Positions 1 to 12,300 of a stretch of 64,000 bases of DNA are shown in pieces. This DNA is from Eretmocerus hayati (Eukaryota; Arthropoda; Insecta; Hymenoptera; Aphelinidae): the NCBI GenBank assembly GCA_029851415.1, contig CM056742.1:86542748-86606747 (forward strand). The letters run 5' to 3'. A program made the translations under genes and the position numbers. The notes beneath the pieces were generated by a model. The model had not been told where the DNA came from. It saw only the letters and a list, made by a program, of their open reading frames with translations, and did no database searches. How positions within the stretch are numbered: the stretch's first letter is position 1; each line of letters starts with the position of its first letter.

Positions 1-299
1 ATGGCTCGTCATACTTTGTGATGAGAAGAATCGACGCAATACCTGTCCACGCCATTGACAGAACCTTCTTCTTTTTGGATAAAAAATAACGAATGAGAGA
101 CCTTTACAAGGAAGTTTCCTAACAATCTCAAGACCATCAAAGAGATTGACTAGATTTTCATTACTTCTCAAGTTGCTATGGATGGATTATTGATTCTTCA
201 CTTCTCCCAATCAATAATCAGGAGTAGCGAGGGTTGGCGAGCGGAGCGAGCAGGGGGCTTGCCCCCCCCCCTAGTCAATGATGAATTATTGTTGTATTT
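1..299. other. unassigned leader of the window
   Basis: I see no supported gene here. There is a C-run at 262-270 next to a short GC-rich patch. The only reading frame (from 178) runs through low-complexity sequence with no recognisable motif. Confidence 0.4.
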
Positions 300-1450
300 G
301 ACGTCTTACAAAAATGAGATTAAATTCCATTTGCAGTCCAGAAGTTCTCATATTTCTAATTATGGAGATGTATTTGATCGGTTTTCACGAGTTGAAGTCA
401 GCTGAAATTGCTGAATTTTTCGGTATCAATCAAGAATGGATTCTACTCCACACTCGATCAACGCACCTTTAGAGCCTCATATGGTTGCGAGCATGTATCT
501 GAAGGATTTTGATGGAATAAATGGAAAGTGAAGATGAGAAACTCTATGGAATATATTGATTCGACGCTGATATTATGCGTGTTTCACCCTTCTCTCACAG
601 CTCGGGCTTTTCAACGGGATGCAAGCGTAATGAGAGTTTACCACTGACACATGGCTCAAGTGGCCGAGTAATTGATGGCTAGAACGCCGTTATATGCAAA
701 GACTCATCTTCGTCGAGCGCTTGCGGGAAAGGTTATCCTAAGCCGCTATTGCCATTTGATTCCTCAACATCCTTACTTTGGTAGCTCTTCGGCCTCCTCC
801 TGGGTAATGAATTTTGACACTCGATCGATATGATCGGATATCGTATTTATCACTCGCGGGAATTTCAAATTATGCAGATATTTTTGATCGGTCTTTGCGA
901 GTTGAAGTCAGCTGATATTGCTGAACTCTTTGGCATCAATCGAGAATGGAACCTACTTCACACTCGATCGACGCACCTTTAGAGCCTCCTATGGTTGCGA
1001 GGATGTATTTGAAGGATTTTGATGGAATGAAATGGAAAGTAAAGATGAGAAACTTTATGGAGAATTTTGATTCTACGCTGATATCATGCGTGTTTCGCCC
1101 TTCTCTCATCGCTCGGGCTCTTCAAAGTGGTGGAAAATCGAAGAGAGTTCACCAGTGACACGCGGCTCAAGTGGCCGAGTGTTCGATAGCTAGAACGCCC
1201 TTATATACGAAAGTTCATCTCCGTTTAGCGCTCGCAAGGGACGTCATTTCAACCCGCTATTTCTATTTGATTCCTCAACATTTTCACTTTATCCGATCAT
1301 ATCGATCGAGTGTCAAAATTGATTACATATATCTCCGGCCGAAGGCCGAAGAGCTGCCAATGTAAATAGTTGAGAAATCAAATAGAAATAGCAGATTAAA
1401 GTGACCTTTCTCGCAAGCGCTTAACGAAGATGAACGTTTGTATATGAGAG
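300..1450. repeat. ~490-510-bp repeat cluster, left outer arm
   Basis: Two head-to-tail copies of one unit are visible (landmark GAGTTGAAGTCAGCTGA at about 387 and 898), followed from about 1,296 by a partial copy in the opposite orientation. The second unit keeps a 70-codon frame at 946-1,158. The same frame recurs on the minus strand at 15,677-15,889 and 16,196-16,408, while the first unit has lost it through a small indel near 520. Pairing with the right cluster has a coordinate sum of about 16,835, so the two clusters form the outermost inverted repeat of the first 16.5 kb. The family is not recognised. Confidence 0.75.
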
Positions 1451-1736
1451 GTTCCACAGAACTTTTGACATTTGGGCTACTGCAAAATCTTTTTCTTTCC
1501 ATGGCACGCGTCTGAAATCAATTTGAGTGGTAACTGGAACCTCAAAAATGAGAGGAAGAATGCGTGCCCACTGATTTGCGAGAATGTTATTTCTGTACCA
1601 ACCACAAACGTTTCCAGACGTCCAAAGGACTTTTAGATACTCTCAGTTGAATGTGAATCCATCGGATCATCCACGCACTGCTAGATGTGGTCATCGGTCA
1701 GATTTTTGAGTAATTCTGACTGAAAAGCAATGATTT
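1451..1736. other. unassigned spacer in left arm
   Basis: The first ~30 bases (CAGAACTTTTGACAT at 1,457) pair with the reverse complement near 15,610, so the outer inverted repeat reaches this far. After that I see no repeat partner and no gene. Confidence 0.4.
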
Positions 1737-3521
1737 ATTTACCTCTCACCAGCTCGTTCTTACACCACGAGGAGTATTCATGGAAAATGGCTCTGGAAAG
1801 TCTCCAGTGGAAACTAGAGTCATTCCAACGCGTTTTTCTATGAATCGGGATCGTGATGATATATAATTGAATACTGAGGTCCCAGAGTGTTTTTTGATCG
1901 ACAATAGAAGTGTGGTGCTGATGGCGAGAGTAGTGATGATCACGAGGTAGAGCTCCATATTTTGAGCAGATATGGCAAACACTATTTCTCCACGAACCAT
2001 GTATGCAAGATGACAATCGAGAGTGACGCGACTGATATGATCAATCAATGACGATAGATTACGTTCAGACAAACAGACACATTGTCATTCGTGGGAGACA
2101 ACCTCTCCCAAGCTCCAAAACGATGTCATCTAAAACTTCATGCGCCCAATGATTGGGCGAATGGAAGAAAGATTCTAATTGTGCGAGTAATATTATGTGT
2201 AAGGCAGGAGCATTCGGATTAACTTCTGCAGAGTCATGACACGATATCTTTTTCAACATAATACGAATTTCAATTTCAACAACATTTGTTGAACCTCATA
2301 ACAAAATAAGAAATTACAATCACAGTCAATTTTTTCCATTCCAACGCCTTTTTTCGGTGATGCTTGACTCTTTTCAGAACCTGTTTGGGCCCTTTTCTCG
2401 CTCACTTCTCTTGTAACACATGGTGCGCCTCTGAGGGGGATGAGCTTTTCAAAACTGTCAGAAGAATCTGGAAAAGGATGTTATTCTACGTAACTTTATG
2501 AGCAGAACCTGATTTTGAGCGAAATCAGATCAGCTCCTTTTTCTGAGTAGTTGTCAAGTTGATCATTCCCCATGTATTGCTTATGGAGAAAGGACCCCGC
2601 TCTGAGAGATAGGGTTTTGGGTTTAGGTGAATTTTGTCCGGGGGAAAATATGTTGTAGAGCAAAAAATTCTGAACAAAAAGTTGAATTGGCTCGAAGACG
2701 GAAAATGGCTGGTTTTTTCAGGATTAATTGAATAAATACCGATATATGGGAGGTTATGAGGTTATCTAGAACAACAACAAAAGCTTCTCTGTGGCGTTCA
2801 AATTTGGATAATTGGAGATGTACAATTCGAATCTGATGTAGCTCAAGTGTCATTTTTTTGTGATTAAAACATTCTATCTCAAACCTTTGATGAAAAAGCA
2901 AATGCACGCATGCAAAAGAATTGATAATACGGGATTGACAGAGAAATTATAACGCCTCATATTCTTAAGGATTAATATTTATGTCAATCAGAGTAGCAGC
3001 TAACGCTGGAGCTGGGCTGTAAGGCTGTGCTGACTCGATGCAACGAATACATGATCTTGGAGAGTCCAGATATGGTGCGCGAGCGGCTTTTTGACCAGCA
3101 TCATCGCGTCGTGCGAGTCTCGCGCTTTGAAGTTTATGGGGAGTGCCTGATAATGTATGGCTGCAACCGAGTTATACAGAATTGATCAAAATTAATCTTG
3201 GATTGCGTGAGACTGGTGTCTGCCAAATATCTCGAGGATAAGGAGATCGAATCGCCGTATCTCGAGATCATGTCGCGTTGGAGGCTGTGGGGTTGGGAGC
3301 ATGCAACTTTCAAGATCGAGCTCGACAAGTCGAGTGGAGGGTGTTTTTGAGGTATTTCGAGGTCGCTGAACACGAAAATCACATCGCCCTGCCTTCAAAT
3401 CGTAATGCGTGGATGGTTGCGGGGGCGAAGGCACGAATTGATCGAGATCGAAGTTCGGGAGTTGAATAGCGATGTATATGGGGTATTTTCGAGTCGCTAA
3501 GCACGTATTCAAGATGACCCA
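1737..3521. repeat. ~1.79-kb tandem unit, copy U1
   Basis: The sequence starting ACCTCTCACCAGCTCG at 1,737 restarts at 3,523 with an offset of 1,786. U1 is therefore one complete unit of a direct tandem duplication. Its part from about 2,255 to 3,512 is also present inverted at 13,000-14,255 (coordinate sum 16,512). Several 90-110 codon frames are carried identically by the copies (for example 1,746-2,072 and 3,532-3,858 on the minus strand), but they match no family I know and are better explained by recent duplication. Confidence 0.85.
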
Positions 3522-5042
3522 TATTTACCTCTCACCAGCTCGTTCTTACACCACGAGGAGTATTCATGGAAAATGGCTCTGGAAAGTCTCCAGTGGAAAC
3601 TAGAGTCATTCCAACGCGTTTTTCTATGAATCGGGATCGTGATGATATATAATTGAATACTGAGGTCCCAGAGTGTTTTTTGATCGACAATAGAAGTGTG
3701 GTGCTGATGGCGAGAGTAGTGATGATCACGAGGTAGAGCTCCATATTTTGAGCAGATATGGCAAACACTATTTCTCCACGAACCATGTATGCAAGATGAC
3801 AATCGAGAGTGACGCGACTGATATGATCAATCAATGACGATAGATTACGTTCAGACAAACAGACACATTGTCATTCGTGGGAGACAACCTCTCCCAAGCT
3901 CCAAAACGATGTCATCTAAAACTTCATGCGCCCAATGATTGGGCGAATGGAAGAAAGATTCTAATTGTGCGAGTAATATTATGTGTAAGGCAGGAGCATT
4001 CGGATTAACTTCTGCAGAGTCATGACACGATATCTTTTTCAACATAATACGAATTTCAATTTCCACAACATTTGTTGAACCTCATAACAAAATAAGAAAT
4101 TACAATCACAGTCAATTTTTTCCATTCCAAGGCCTTTTTGCGGTGATGCTTTCCTCTTTTCAGAACCTGCTTGGGCCCTTTTCTTGCTCACTTGTCCTGT
4201 AACACATGGTGCGCTTCTGAGGAGGATGAATTTTTCAAAATCGTCGAGAGAAACTGAAAAGTGGATGTATTTCTACGAAACTCCATGAGCAGAACCTGAT
4301 TTTGAGCGAAATCGGATCAGCTGATCTTTTTGAGTATTTGTCAAGTTGATCATTCCCCATGTATTGCTTATGGAAGAATTGGGCGACTCAACAGTTTCTT
4401 TGCAACTTCGAGGTTTTCTCCCCATTATTCAGGAAAGGTGGGTCGTACCAAAAAATTACAGGAATTTTTTTTCATGAATTCTTGAAGACCTACAAAATAA
4501 CGTGGGTAGATTAATCATGAAACTCGAGAGGATTGCGATATGACGAGGAAAAGATCGAGTTTTTCGCGAAAATCTCGCGCCTTTTACTAATTGTCTACTA
4601 TTCCCTTCAACACCATGAGAGGAGCCTAAGTTTCCCGATTGATCTCATGACGTCTACTTGTTGTTCTTCAAAAAATTTTCGGAAAACTATTCACAGCATT
4701 TTGTGCTATGACCCACCTTTTCTGTGTAACTACGAGAAAACCTCGAACATGCGAAGAAAACGTCAAGTCGCCGAGGGACCCCGCTCCGAAAGATAGGATT
4801 TTGGGTTTAGGTGAATTTTGTCGAGGAAAAAATATGTTGTAGAGCGAAAAATTCTGAACAAAACGTTCAATGGGTTTGAAGACGGACAATGGCTAGTTTT
4901 TTCAGGATTAATTGAATAAATACCGATATATGGGAGGTTATGAGGTTATCTAGAACAACAACAAAAGCTTCTCTGCGGCGTTCGAATTTGGATAATTGGA
5001 GATGTACAGTTTGAATTTGATGTAGCTCAAGTGTCATATTTT
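3522..5042. repeat. second tandem unit U2, first segment
   Basis: This is the direct repeat of U1. It is almost identical for the first ~550 bp (3,522-4,070) and then clearly diverged. At 4,380-4,770 it carries ~400 bp absent from U1. U1-like sequence resumes at about 4,770 and runs to about 5,040, where an unrelated element interrupts it. The step from near-identity to divergence inside one unit suggests gene conversion or a second duplication of only the proximal part. Confidence 0.75.
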
Positions 5043-6195
5043 GCTTTCTCAAGAGAGAAAGCTTTCATTGGATGGTAGTAGATTTTCCCTCGAATTTTTT
5101 TTAAAGATCTTTTTTAAAAAAATTTTTTTCTCCTCTAAGAAAGCTCTTGGATAATGAAAATTGCACTGTCCTCTTCATTTTTCCGAGACCTATCGACTCT
5201 AGGTAACAGTTTTCCTGAATAACGCCTTGGAGAATTACTATCACCCAATCTTCCGAGCCCTCTGATTGTGTCTGTGTGTGTGATACGTATTTTCCTTTCT
5301 AAGTCGGAGCAAAACTCCTCACTGTTTTCACCAATCCCCTCCAAATTTTGCACACATGTTCGTTGTTATCTGTAGGTAGAAACGCTACAATTTGAGCACC
5401 CCCGACCATTATCCCCCAAATTAGAAAAGTTTTTCTGAAAATTTCTCATATTTCCATATCTTAAAAACTATCTATAAATTTTCCTCCTCCTTCGAAAAAT
5501 ATGAGTTCTCCAATATAATTGTTTTTTGAGGTGCTGAATCGATTGGTTAATATACAATTTTGATTTTTTCCCACCTTATTCTAGCTTCCCTGCACTCCTT
5601 TTCACACTATTGTCTAAGATCATGATCATTACAATTCAACAAAATTCCTATTAACCAATCGATTCAGCACTTCGAAAAACATCAGAATTACGTCTCTGAA
5701 AAATTTTTTCAAGAAGGACTAGGAATTCCAAATCATTCTTGAAATATGCTTCTTCAATAAAAATTGAGAATTTGTCATGAAAAAGTTTATGAGTCAAAAA
5801 ATACTCATCAAATAATGCTGAACATTCACTGGCCTTAACGTAAGAGTCTTCGTATCCGCCCACAGAGTTTAAGAATAATTTATTGAAGCGTTTTTGAGTT
5901 TTCGGGTTACCTTTAAAGCCATATTATTCCGTTTTTCCTCGAATTTTTTTTCAGAATATTTTTTTCGGGTACTATTTTGGGGTGATTAATAAATTCATAT
6001 TTGATATTATTCGAGGATACAATCGAGTAGTATATGTGAATGGATTTTATAATAAATTTTGAATGAACGTATGAAATTATTTTTATTATATAATGAAAAA
6101 TTATAATATTTCGAATTTCAGAAATTCGGTAGATGAAGTGTTGATTTCATTTTGATTTGAGGAAGCATTCTGCTGATCTCTTTTAGCAGCGTATT
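5043..6195. mobile_element. foldback-type insertion related to 30.8-31.5 kb
   Basis: This block interrupts the second tandem unit. It begins with GAGAGAAAGCTTTC and an A/T-rich stretch. It contains an internal inverted pair around GCTGAATCGATTGGTTAAT (5,533) and its complement (5,650). Long parts match the reverse complement of 30,850-31,480, including the GAGGGCTC/TGTGTCTGTGTG segment. At 5,825-5,920 it also carries sequence related to the ~245-bp repeats at 30.5 and 32.3 kb. No transposase is visible, so it is probably a non-autonomous element. Exact ends are uncertain. Confidence 0.55.
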
Positions 6196-6515
6196 TGTAA
6201 TAAAAACATTTCATCTCAAGCCTTCGATGAAGGGAGCAAATGCACGCATGCAAAAAATGTGATAATACGGGATTGAAAGAGAAATTATAACGCCTCATAT
6301 TCTTGAGGATTACTTTTCATGTCAATCAGTGTAGCAGCTAACGCTGGAGTGCTGACTCGATGCAACGAATACATGATCTTGGAGGGTCCAGATATGGTGC
6401 GCGAGCGGCCTCTTGACCAGCATCATCGCATCACGCGAGTCTCGCGCTTTGAATAATTTATGGAAAGTGTCCGAAAATGCATGGCTGCAAGCGAGTTATA
6501 CAAAATTAATCAATA
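6196..6515. repeat. second tandem unit U2, second segment
   Basis: U1-like sequence (U1 positions about 2,880-3,190) resumes here after the insertion, with landmarks CGCCTCATATTCTTGAGG and ACATGATCTTGGAG. It stops at about 6,515 next to TACAAAATTAATCAA. The continuation of the unit is found at about 8,735. Confidence 0.7.
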
Positions 6516-6532
6516 GTATATTACTGTACTAG

Positions 6533-7905
6533 GCATAGTCTATCAGCCAGCTATATATTCTGTAGCAAAATCCGGCAAAATCGAAAGCGACGAGAAATTC
6601 TCTCTGCATTCGATTCCTTGATCCCTGGTGATGATTTCTATATAATTTTTCGTTCCGAAATAATGAATACATTTTCGTTATTAACAAATTAGTGCGAAAG
6701 CTATCGTTTCTCGCTTATAATTGGAGATTGATCATAGTTACAACAAAATTTTTCAAATGAAAGTTGCGTGGCTCAAGGTCATTCACACTTACGTGCGATC
6801 AGTTACTCCATTATCATGATAAATAGTGCAAAAATGGCGTTTGTTTATAACAAATTCGTATAGCGACTGCAAAAATGCTAAATTAAGAAAACTTCACACT
6901 GTTGCGTGTGTGAAATCTGATTTCAAAGAAGAAAGTATTCTTGTGATTTTCTTGTGAGAGCAATAGTTTTTGACCTAGAGATCGAGGAGTGTTCCATTCT
7001 TGGTTTTCTACTAGGCTGCCGTCATACGGGCCGTGCGGTCGGCCATGCGCCATAGTTTAAACTTGTCCTGTTGGCCTCAATTAACGATAATCGGTGGGAA
7101 CTATTCTACCCCTCAATAAATCCTAGTGCCCATGCTGATTGGATTCGTGCAGTTCTCAGTCCTAAAAGAGTGGATACATTCGCAATATAGAGCGGAATAT
7201 ATATATATATACGAATCACACTGGTTTCTAGCGTTTCTCTTTGTTTAACCTGGCTGCCTGTATCACAAATGTATACACTCTTTTTGGACTGGCAACTGCA
7301 CGAATCCAATCAACATGAGCACTAGGACTTAAAGGATGACATAGTTCCTAGCGATCATCGTTAATTGAGGCCTACAGGACAACTGTGACGCGTAGCCGGC
7401 CGCACGGCCCGCATGACGGCTGCCTAGCAGAAAACCAAAATCGCAACACTCTTCGAGCTCTAAGTCGAAAACTATCGCTCTCACAAGAAAATCACAAGAA
7501 TACTTTCTTCTTTAAACTCAAACTACACACGCACCAGTGTGGAGTTTTCTTAATTTAGCATTTATGCAGTCGCTATACGAATTCGTTATAAACAAACGCC
7601 ATTTTTGCGCCACTATTTATCATAATAATGAATCAACTGATCGCACGTGATTGTGAATGACCTTGAACCACGCAACTTTCATTCGAGAAGTTTTGTTGTA
7701 ACTACAACCAATCTCGAATTATGAGCGAGAAACGACAATTTTTGCACTAATTTGTTGAAAACAAAAATGAATCCATCATTCTGGAACAAAAAAATCATAT
7801 AGAAATCATCAGCAGGCATCAAGGAATCGAATGCAAAAAGAATTTCTCGTCGCTTTCGATTTTGCCGGATTTTGCTGCAGAATACATAGCTGGCTGATAG
7901 ACTAG
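6533..7905. mobile_element. 1.37-kb foldback element
   Basis: The two arms are ~690 bp each and mirror one another around 7,220. AGTCTATCAGCCAGCTAT at the left end pairs with ATAGCTGGCTGATAGACT at the right end, and GGGCCGTGCGGTCGGCC pairs with GGCCGCACGGCCCGC nearer the centre. The axis is a TATATATATA run (7,199-7,210). There is no coding capacity. It lies inside the material inserted into U2 and is therefore younger than the tandem duplication. Confidence 0.8.
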
Positions 7906-8734
7906 CAGGGAAGTTGGATTTTTGTGACTGTGTGATGATAATGCCAAGGCAAAGCCGAGGCATTGATGTCACAAGGTCACGGGCATCTCACTCCTCTGCC
8001 GTGTGCTGGATACTATTTTTCTTACTCGTGGACCAAAAATACGTCGAAACTTGATCAATTAATACAAAAGTCCGCATTTAACCTCACTTTTCCAAATGCT
8101 CGAACGAAATTTTGAAGGGGTGGCAGTAAAGCAGACGACCTTACAGCTATTACTCACTGTGACTTGTGATGTGATATGCTCATCCGCCCGACTTTTGCAA
8201 AAGCGAGGCGTTAGCCGAGTTTTTGCTGGTCGGGGCGGACGCAAGCAGAAAAATAACAAAGTGGAATGTATTTTGGAAGATTTGAATGAATGCTAAATAC
8301 TATTATCATGATCAGCATGGGTCTTATCACAGAGTTGTATTCGCGTTTCTTGGCTCGTCATGGCCCAAAACTCTTGTCGTTGCGTATTTATTTCATTCGT
8401 GTCGTGGAGCATGAGAAATCCTGCTCTACAATCACCCCATGATGAATTCTTCCTCGGCAGTGATATTTCTGCATCAGGGGGATACTGGCCGTCCAATTAT
8501 ATTATCAACATCAATAAACGCTTGTGAACATAACCTCTGTAGGTTATGTCTCTTGTGTATATTTTGCATGCAATTCCGTTGCATTGCACGCGCGTGGAGA
8601 ACAGCGGCAGCCAAAGAGGCAGCAAAAATCGACAGCCGATTCGAGCGCTGCGCCGGCAGCAAAAGTCGCTCTTTCGCAACCGGAATTAGGCACGGAAGAA
8701 CGTACATTCGTGCCGGGAGGAAGAAAAATCGATC
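7906..8734. other. unassigned part of the insertion in U2
   Basis: This stretch is absent from U1 and so belongs to inserted DNA. Several overlapping 60-120 codon frames exist on both strands but share no recognisable motif. I see no gene. Confidence 0.4.
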
Positions 8735-9300
8735 TTCGATTGCATGAGACTGATGTCTGCCAAATATTTCGAGGATATAGAGATCGAATTGCCGTATCTC
8801 GAAATCATGTCGCGTGGGAGGCTGCGGGGTCGGGAGCAAGCGACCATCAGGATCGAGCTCTAAAAGTCAAGTGAAGGGTGTTTTTGAGGTATTTCGAGGT
8901 CGCTGAACACGAAAATCACATCGCCCTGCCTTCAAATCGTAATGCGTGGGTGGTTGCAAGGGTGAAGGCACGACTTGATCGAGATCGAAGTTCGGGAGTC
9001 GAGTAGCGATGTATATGAGGTATTTTGGAGTCGCTAAGCATGGATTTGAGATCGACCAGCTTCGAAATCGTGTCTCGTGTTGCGCGGACGGTTGCGGGGG
9101 CGGGGGTGCGAACTGACCGAGATCGCAGTTCGCGAGTTAAGCAAGGTTGTTTTTTGAGTGTTTCGGTATCGCTAAGCACGAATTTGAGATCACACAGCTC
9201 CCGAATCGTGTTGCATGGGTGGCTGCAAAAGCAAGGACGCATGTTGAACTAGATCGAGCTGGAAAAGTCGGGGAGGGTCTTTAATATTTCGGAATCGGTT
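8735..9300. repeat. left foldback arm made of ~125-bp tandem subrepeats
   Basis: The U2 sequence resumes (GATTGCATGAGACTG) and passes into about four imperfect repeats of ~125 bp. Landmarks of the subrepeat are ATTTCGAGGTCGCTGA, GATCGAGATCGAAGTTCG and AATCGTGTTGCATGGGTGG. The reverse complement occurs at 12,370-13,320 with about six or more subrepeats, and U1 (3,190-3,512) carries about two and a half. The differing copy number explains why the outer and inner parts of the palindrome have different coordinate sums (about 22,050 and 21,625). Confidence 0.75.
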
Positions 9301-12300
9301 GCGGGCACAAATCTCACATCACCCGGCCTTAGAACTGTATTGGGTGGGCGGCTGTCATGGTGTTTCCGATATAGTATCCTGATCATGATTATTTCCGGAG
9401 ATAGAATTTGATCAGGAGTCGTAGGCCGAATTATGGCATCAAACACCATACCACGGGCACGCGCCCAGTGTCTTCATTGACCGGGGGATCGAGCAATATT
9501 ATACTGATCGAAATTCCGATTTGATGGCCCTGTAATCACAATTCTCGATGACGGAATAGACCATAGATCTTTTCGGGCGTGAATCTAAGAGGGGGTGGTG
9601 ACTGCCGGGAGATTCGACAGCTAAATCTCTATTCTGGCTAATTCTACAGGCAGAATCTCATCTCATCCTGCGAGAACCTTGACTACCATACTACGACCAT
9701 GACTAGAGCGTGATTGGATAGCAGCGGGACCGGGTGATGTCTTGGGGAGTACGATTCTAGAATCTCAGCTCCGTGATGAAAAATCTCGAGAATGAGTCGA
9801 CTCTCATAGATCTATAGGCGTGAATCTGTTACTCGATGGTGACGGATAGGAGATTTGAGTGGCTCTTTGCTGAATATGGGCATCCCCGCCGATGGAAGCT
9901 GATCCCAAGTCGTAGGAAGACCCAAGTTATCCGGTCACCATACCACGAGACTAAGCCAAGTGTGTTTGGTGGTCGAATGATCGAGCATTATCCTAGAGAT
10001 AGGAACTACGATCCTCTAGCTATGCAATCACAACTCTGGATAACAGAATGGACCACAAATGTTTTCGGGCGTCAATCTATAAAATGGTGGTGACTGCAAG
10101 GGAATTTAAGCATTTAATCTCAATTCCGGGCATTATCACAAGCAGAATCTGATCTCATGTATCGAGAAGCATGATGACCATACAACGGTCCGGAATCAAC
10201 ACGTGATCCGATAGCCTAGGGATCCGGAGATGACCCAGGACGTGCGATTCTGGTTTCTCAGCTCTGTGATAAAAAGAACTCGAGGATCTCCTCGACTCCT
10301 TCCCAAGATTTTTGATCACAGAGCTGAGATTTCAGGATCATTCTCCCTAAATCATCACCCGATCTAGCTGCTATGAAATCATGCTCTAGCCTCGGTCATT
10401 GTATGGTAGTGATGCCTCTCGCAGGATGAGATGAAATCCTGCCAGTAAAATCGGCCAGGATAGAGATTCAGCTCTGAAATCTCCTTGCAATCACCGCCCT
10501 CTCGTAGATTTATGCCCAAAAAGATTTGTAGTCCATTCCAATATCAAGAATTGTGATCACATAGCTGGAGAATCATAGTTCCAATCCCTAGAATATTGCT
10601 TGATCTTCCCACCACCAAACACACTTGGCTTAGTCTCGAGGTATGGTGACAGATAACCGATTCATTCGAATGTGTTAGTCGGAGCGCTCCGAACTAACAT
10701 AATCGGATGAATCTAATGTGAGTCATCCCACGACTTGGGATCAGATCTCATCTGTGGAGACATCCAGATTCAGCAAAGGAACAATCAAATCTCCTACCCA
10801 CCACCATAGAATGGTAGATTCACGCTCGTCAATCTATGAGAATCGACTCCATCTCGACATTTTCGATCACAGAGCGAAGATCTCAGAATCAAACGACCTG
10901 GGATATCTCCCGATCCCTAGGCGATTAGATCTCGTATTCATTCTGGGCCGTTGTATGGCCACCATGCTTCTCGATACATGAGATCAGATTCTGCTTATGA
11001 AAATGGCCAGAATAGAGATTCAACGCTTTAATCTCCTCGCTGTCATCACCCTTCCCTAGGTTCACACCCGGAAAGATTTGTAGTCCATTCGGTTATCAAG
11101 GCTCGTGATGACATAGCTAGCGGATCATAGTTCCCAGCCCTAGAATATTGCTCGAACTTTCGACCACTGAACACACTTGACTTAGGTTCGTGGTATGGTG
11201 ACCAAATCACGTGAATTATCCTACTACCAGGGATCAGATTTAACCCGTGGGGATGGCCAGGTTCAGCAAGGGAACGCTCAAATCTCTCACCCGTCACTAT
11301 CGAGTAGTAGATTCACGGCCATGAATCTATGGGAATATACGGCTTCTCAAGATTTCTGATTACAGAGCTAAGATTTGAGTTGCACGTCCTAAGATATCTC
11401 CCGATCCCTTGGCTATTGGATCACGTGTTCGTTCTAGGCGGTTGTATGGTCACCATACTTCTCGGTACATGAGATCAGATGTAGCTTGTGGAAACAGTCA
11501 GTATAGAGATACAACGCTCGAATCTCCTCGCATTCACCACCCTCTGGTAGATACTTGCCCGGAACGATTTGTAGTCCATTCCGTCACTGAGAACCATGCT
11601 CACAAAGCTGAAGGATTTGAGTTTCAATCACTAGGATATTGCTCGATGTTCCATCCAACAAACAGTCGGGTTAAGCTCGTGGTATGCGAACCGGATAACG
11701 TAAGTCTCTCCACAACTCGAGATCAGAGTGGTTCCGTGGAGATGTTCAGGTTCGCTGAAAGGACACTCGAATTTCCTCGCTGCTACTATTGAGATCTAGA
11801 TTCACGCCCGTCAATCTATGAGAATCGACTGCTTCTCAAGATTCTTGATCACAGAGCTCAGATTTTAAGATCACACTCGCTAAGTCATCACCCGATCTCG
11901 ATGCTATCAAATTACGCTATGGTCATGGTCGCTGTATGTTAGTCATGATTCTCGCAGGATGAGATGAGATTCTGCCTGTAGAATTAGCCAGAATAGAGAT
12001 TTAGCTGTCGAATCTCCCGGCAGTCACCACCCCCTCTTAGATTCACGCCCGAAAAGATTCATGGTCTATTCCGTCATCGAGAATTGTGATTACAGCGCCA
12101 TCAAATCAGAATTTCGATCAGTATGATATTGCTCGATCCCCCGGTCAATAAAGACATTTGGCATATGCTCGTGGTATGATTTTTGATGCCATAATTCGGC
12201 CTACAACTTCTGATCAGACTCTATCTCAGGAAATGATCATTATCAGGAAACTATATATTGGACATACTATAACAGCTGCTACCCAACACGGTTCTGAGGT
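9301..12300. repeat. core of nested foldback: inverted ~490-bp units
   Basis: The two halves mirror each other around about 10,812: GTCGTAGGCCGAATTATGGC at 9,418 pairs with GCCATAATTCGGCCTACAAC at 12,187. Each half is itself a series of ~490-bp units. The landmark ACAGAGCTGAGATT or close variants lies near 10,315, 10,863, 11,358 and 11,846, and its reverse complement lies near 9,755 and 10,245. Local hairpins are superposed (axis near 10,275; palindrome GGAGCGCTCC at 10,681). Short frames with related translations sit in several units (9,836-10,093 plus strand, 11,046-11,297 minus strand) but I know no matching protein. Confidence 0.75.

Noticed and set aside
1737..3521. Virus-derived or polydnavirus-like segment suggested by identical frames in tandem and inverted copies
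   Set aside because: No viral protein motif is present; recent DNA duplication explains the identity.
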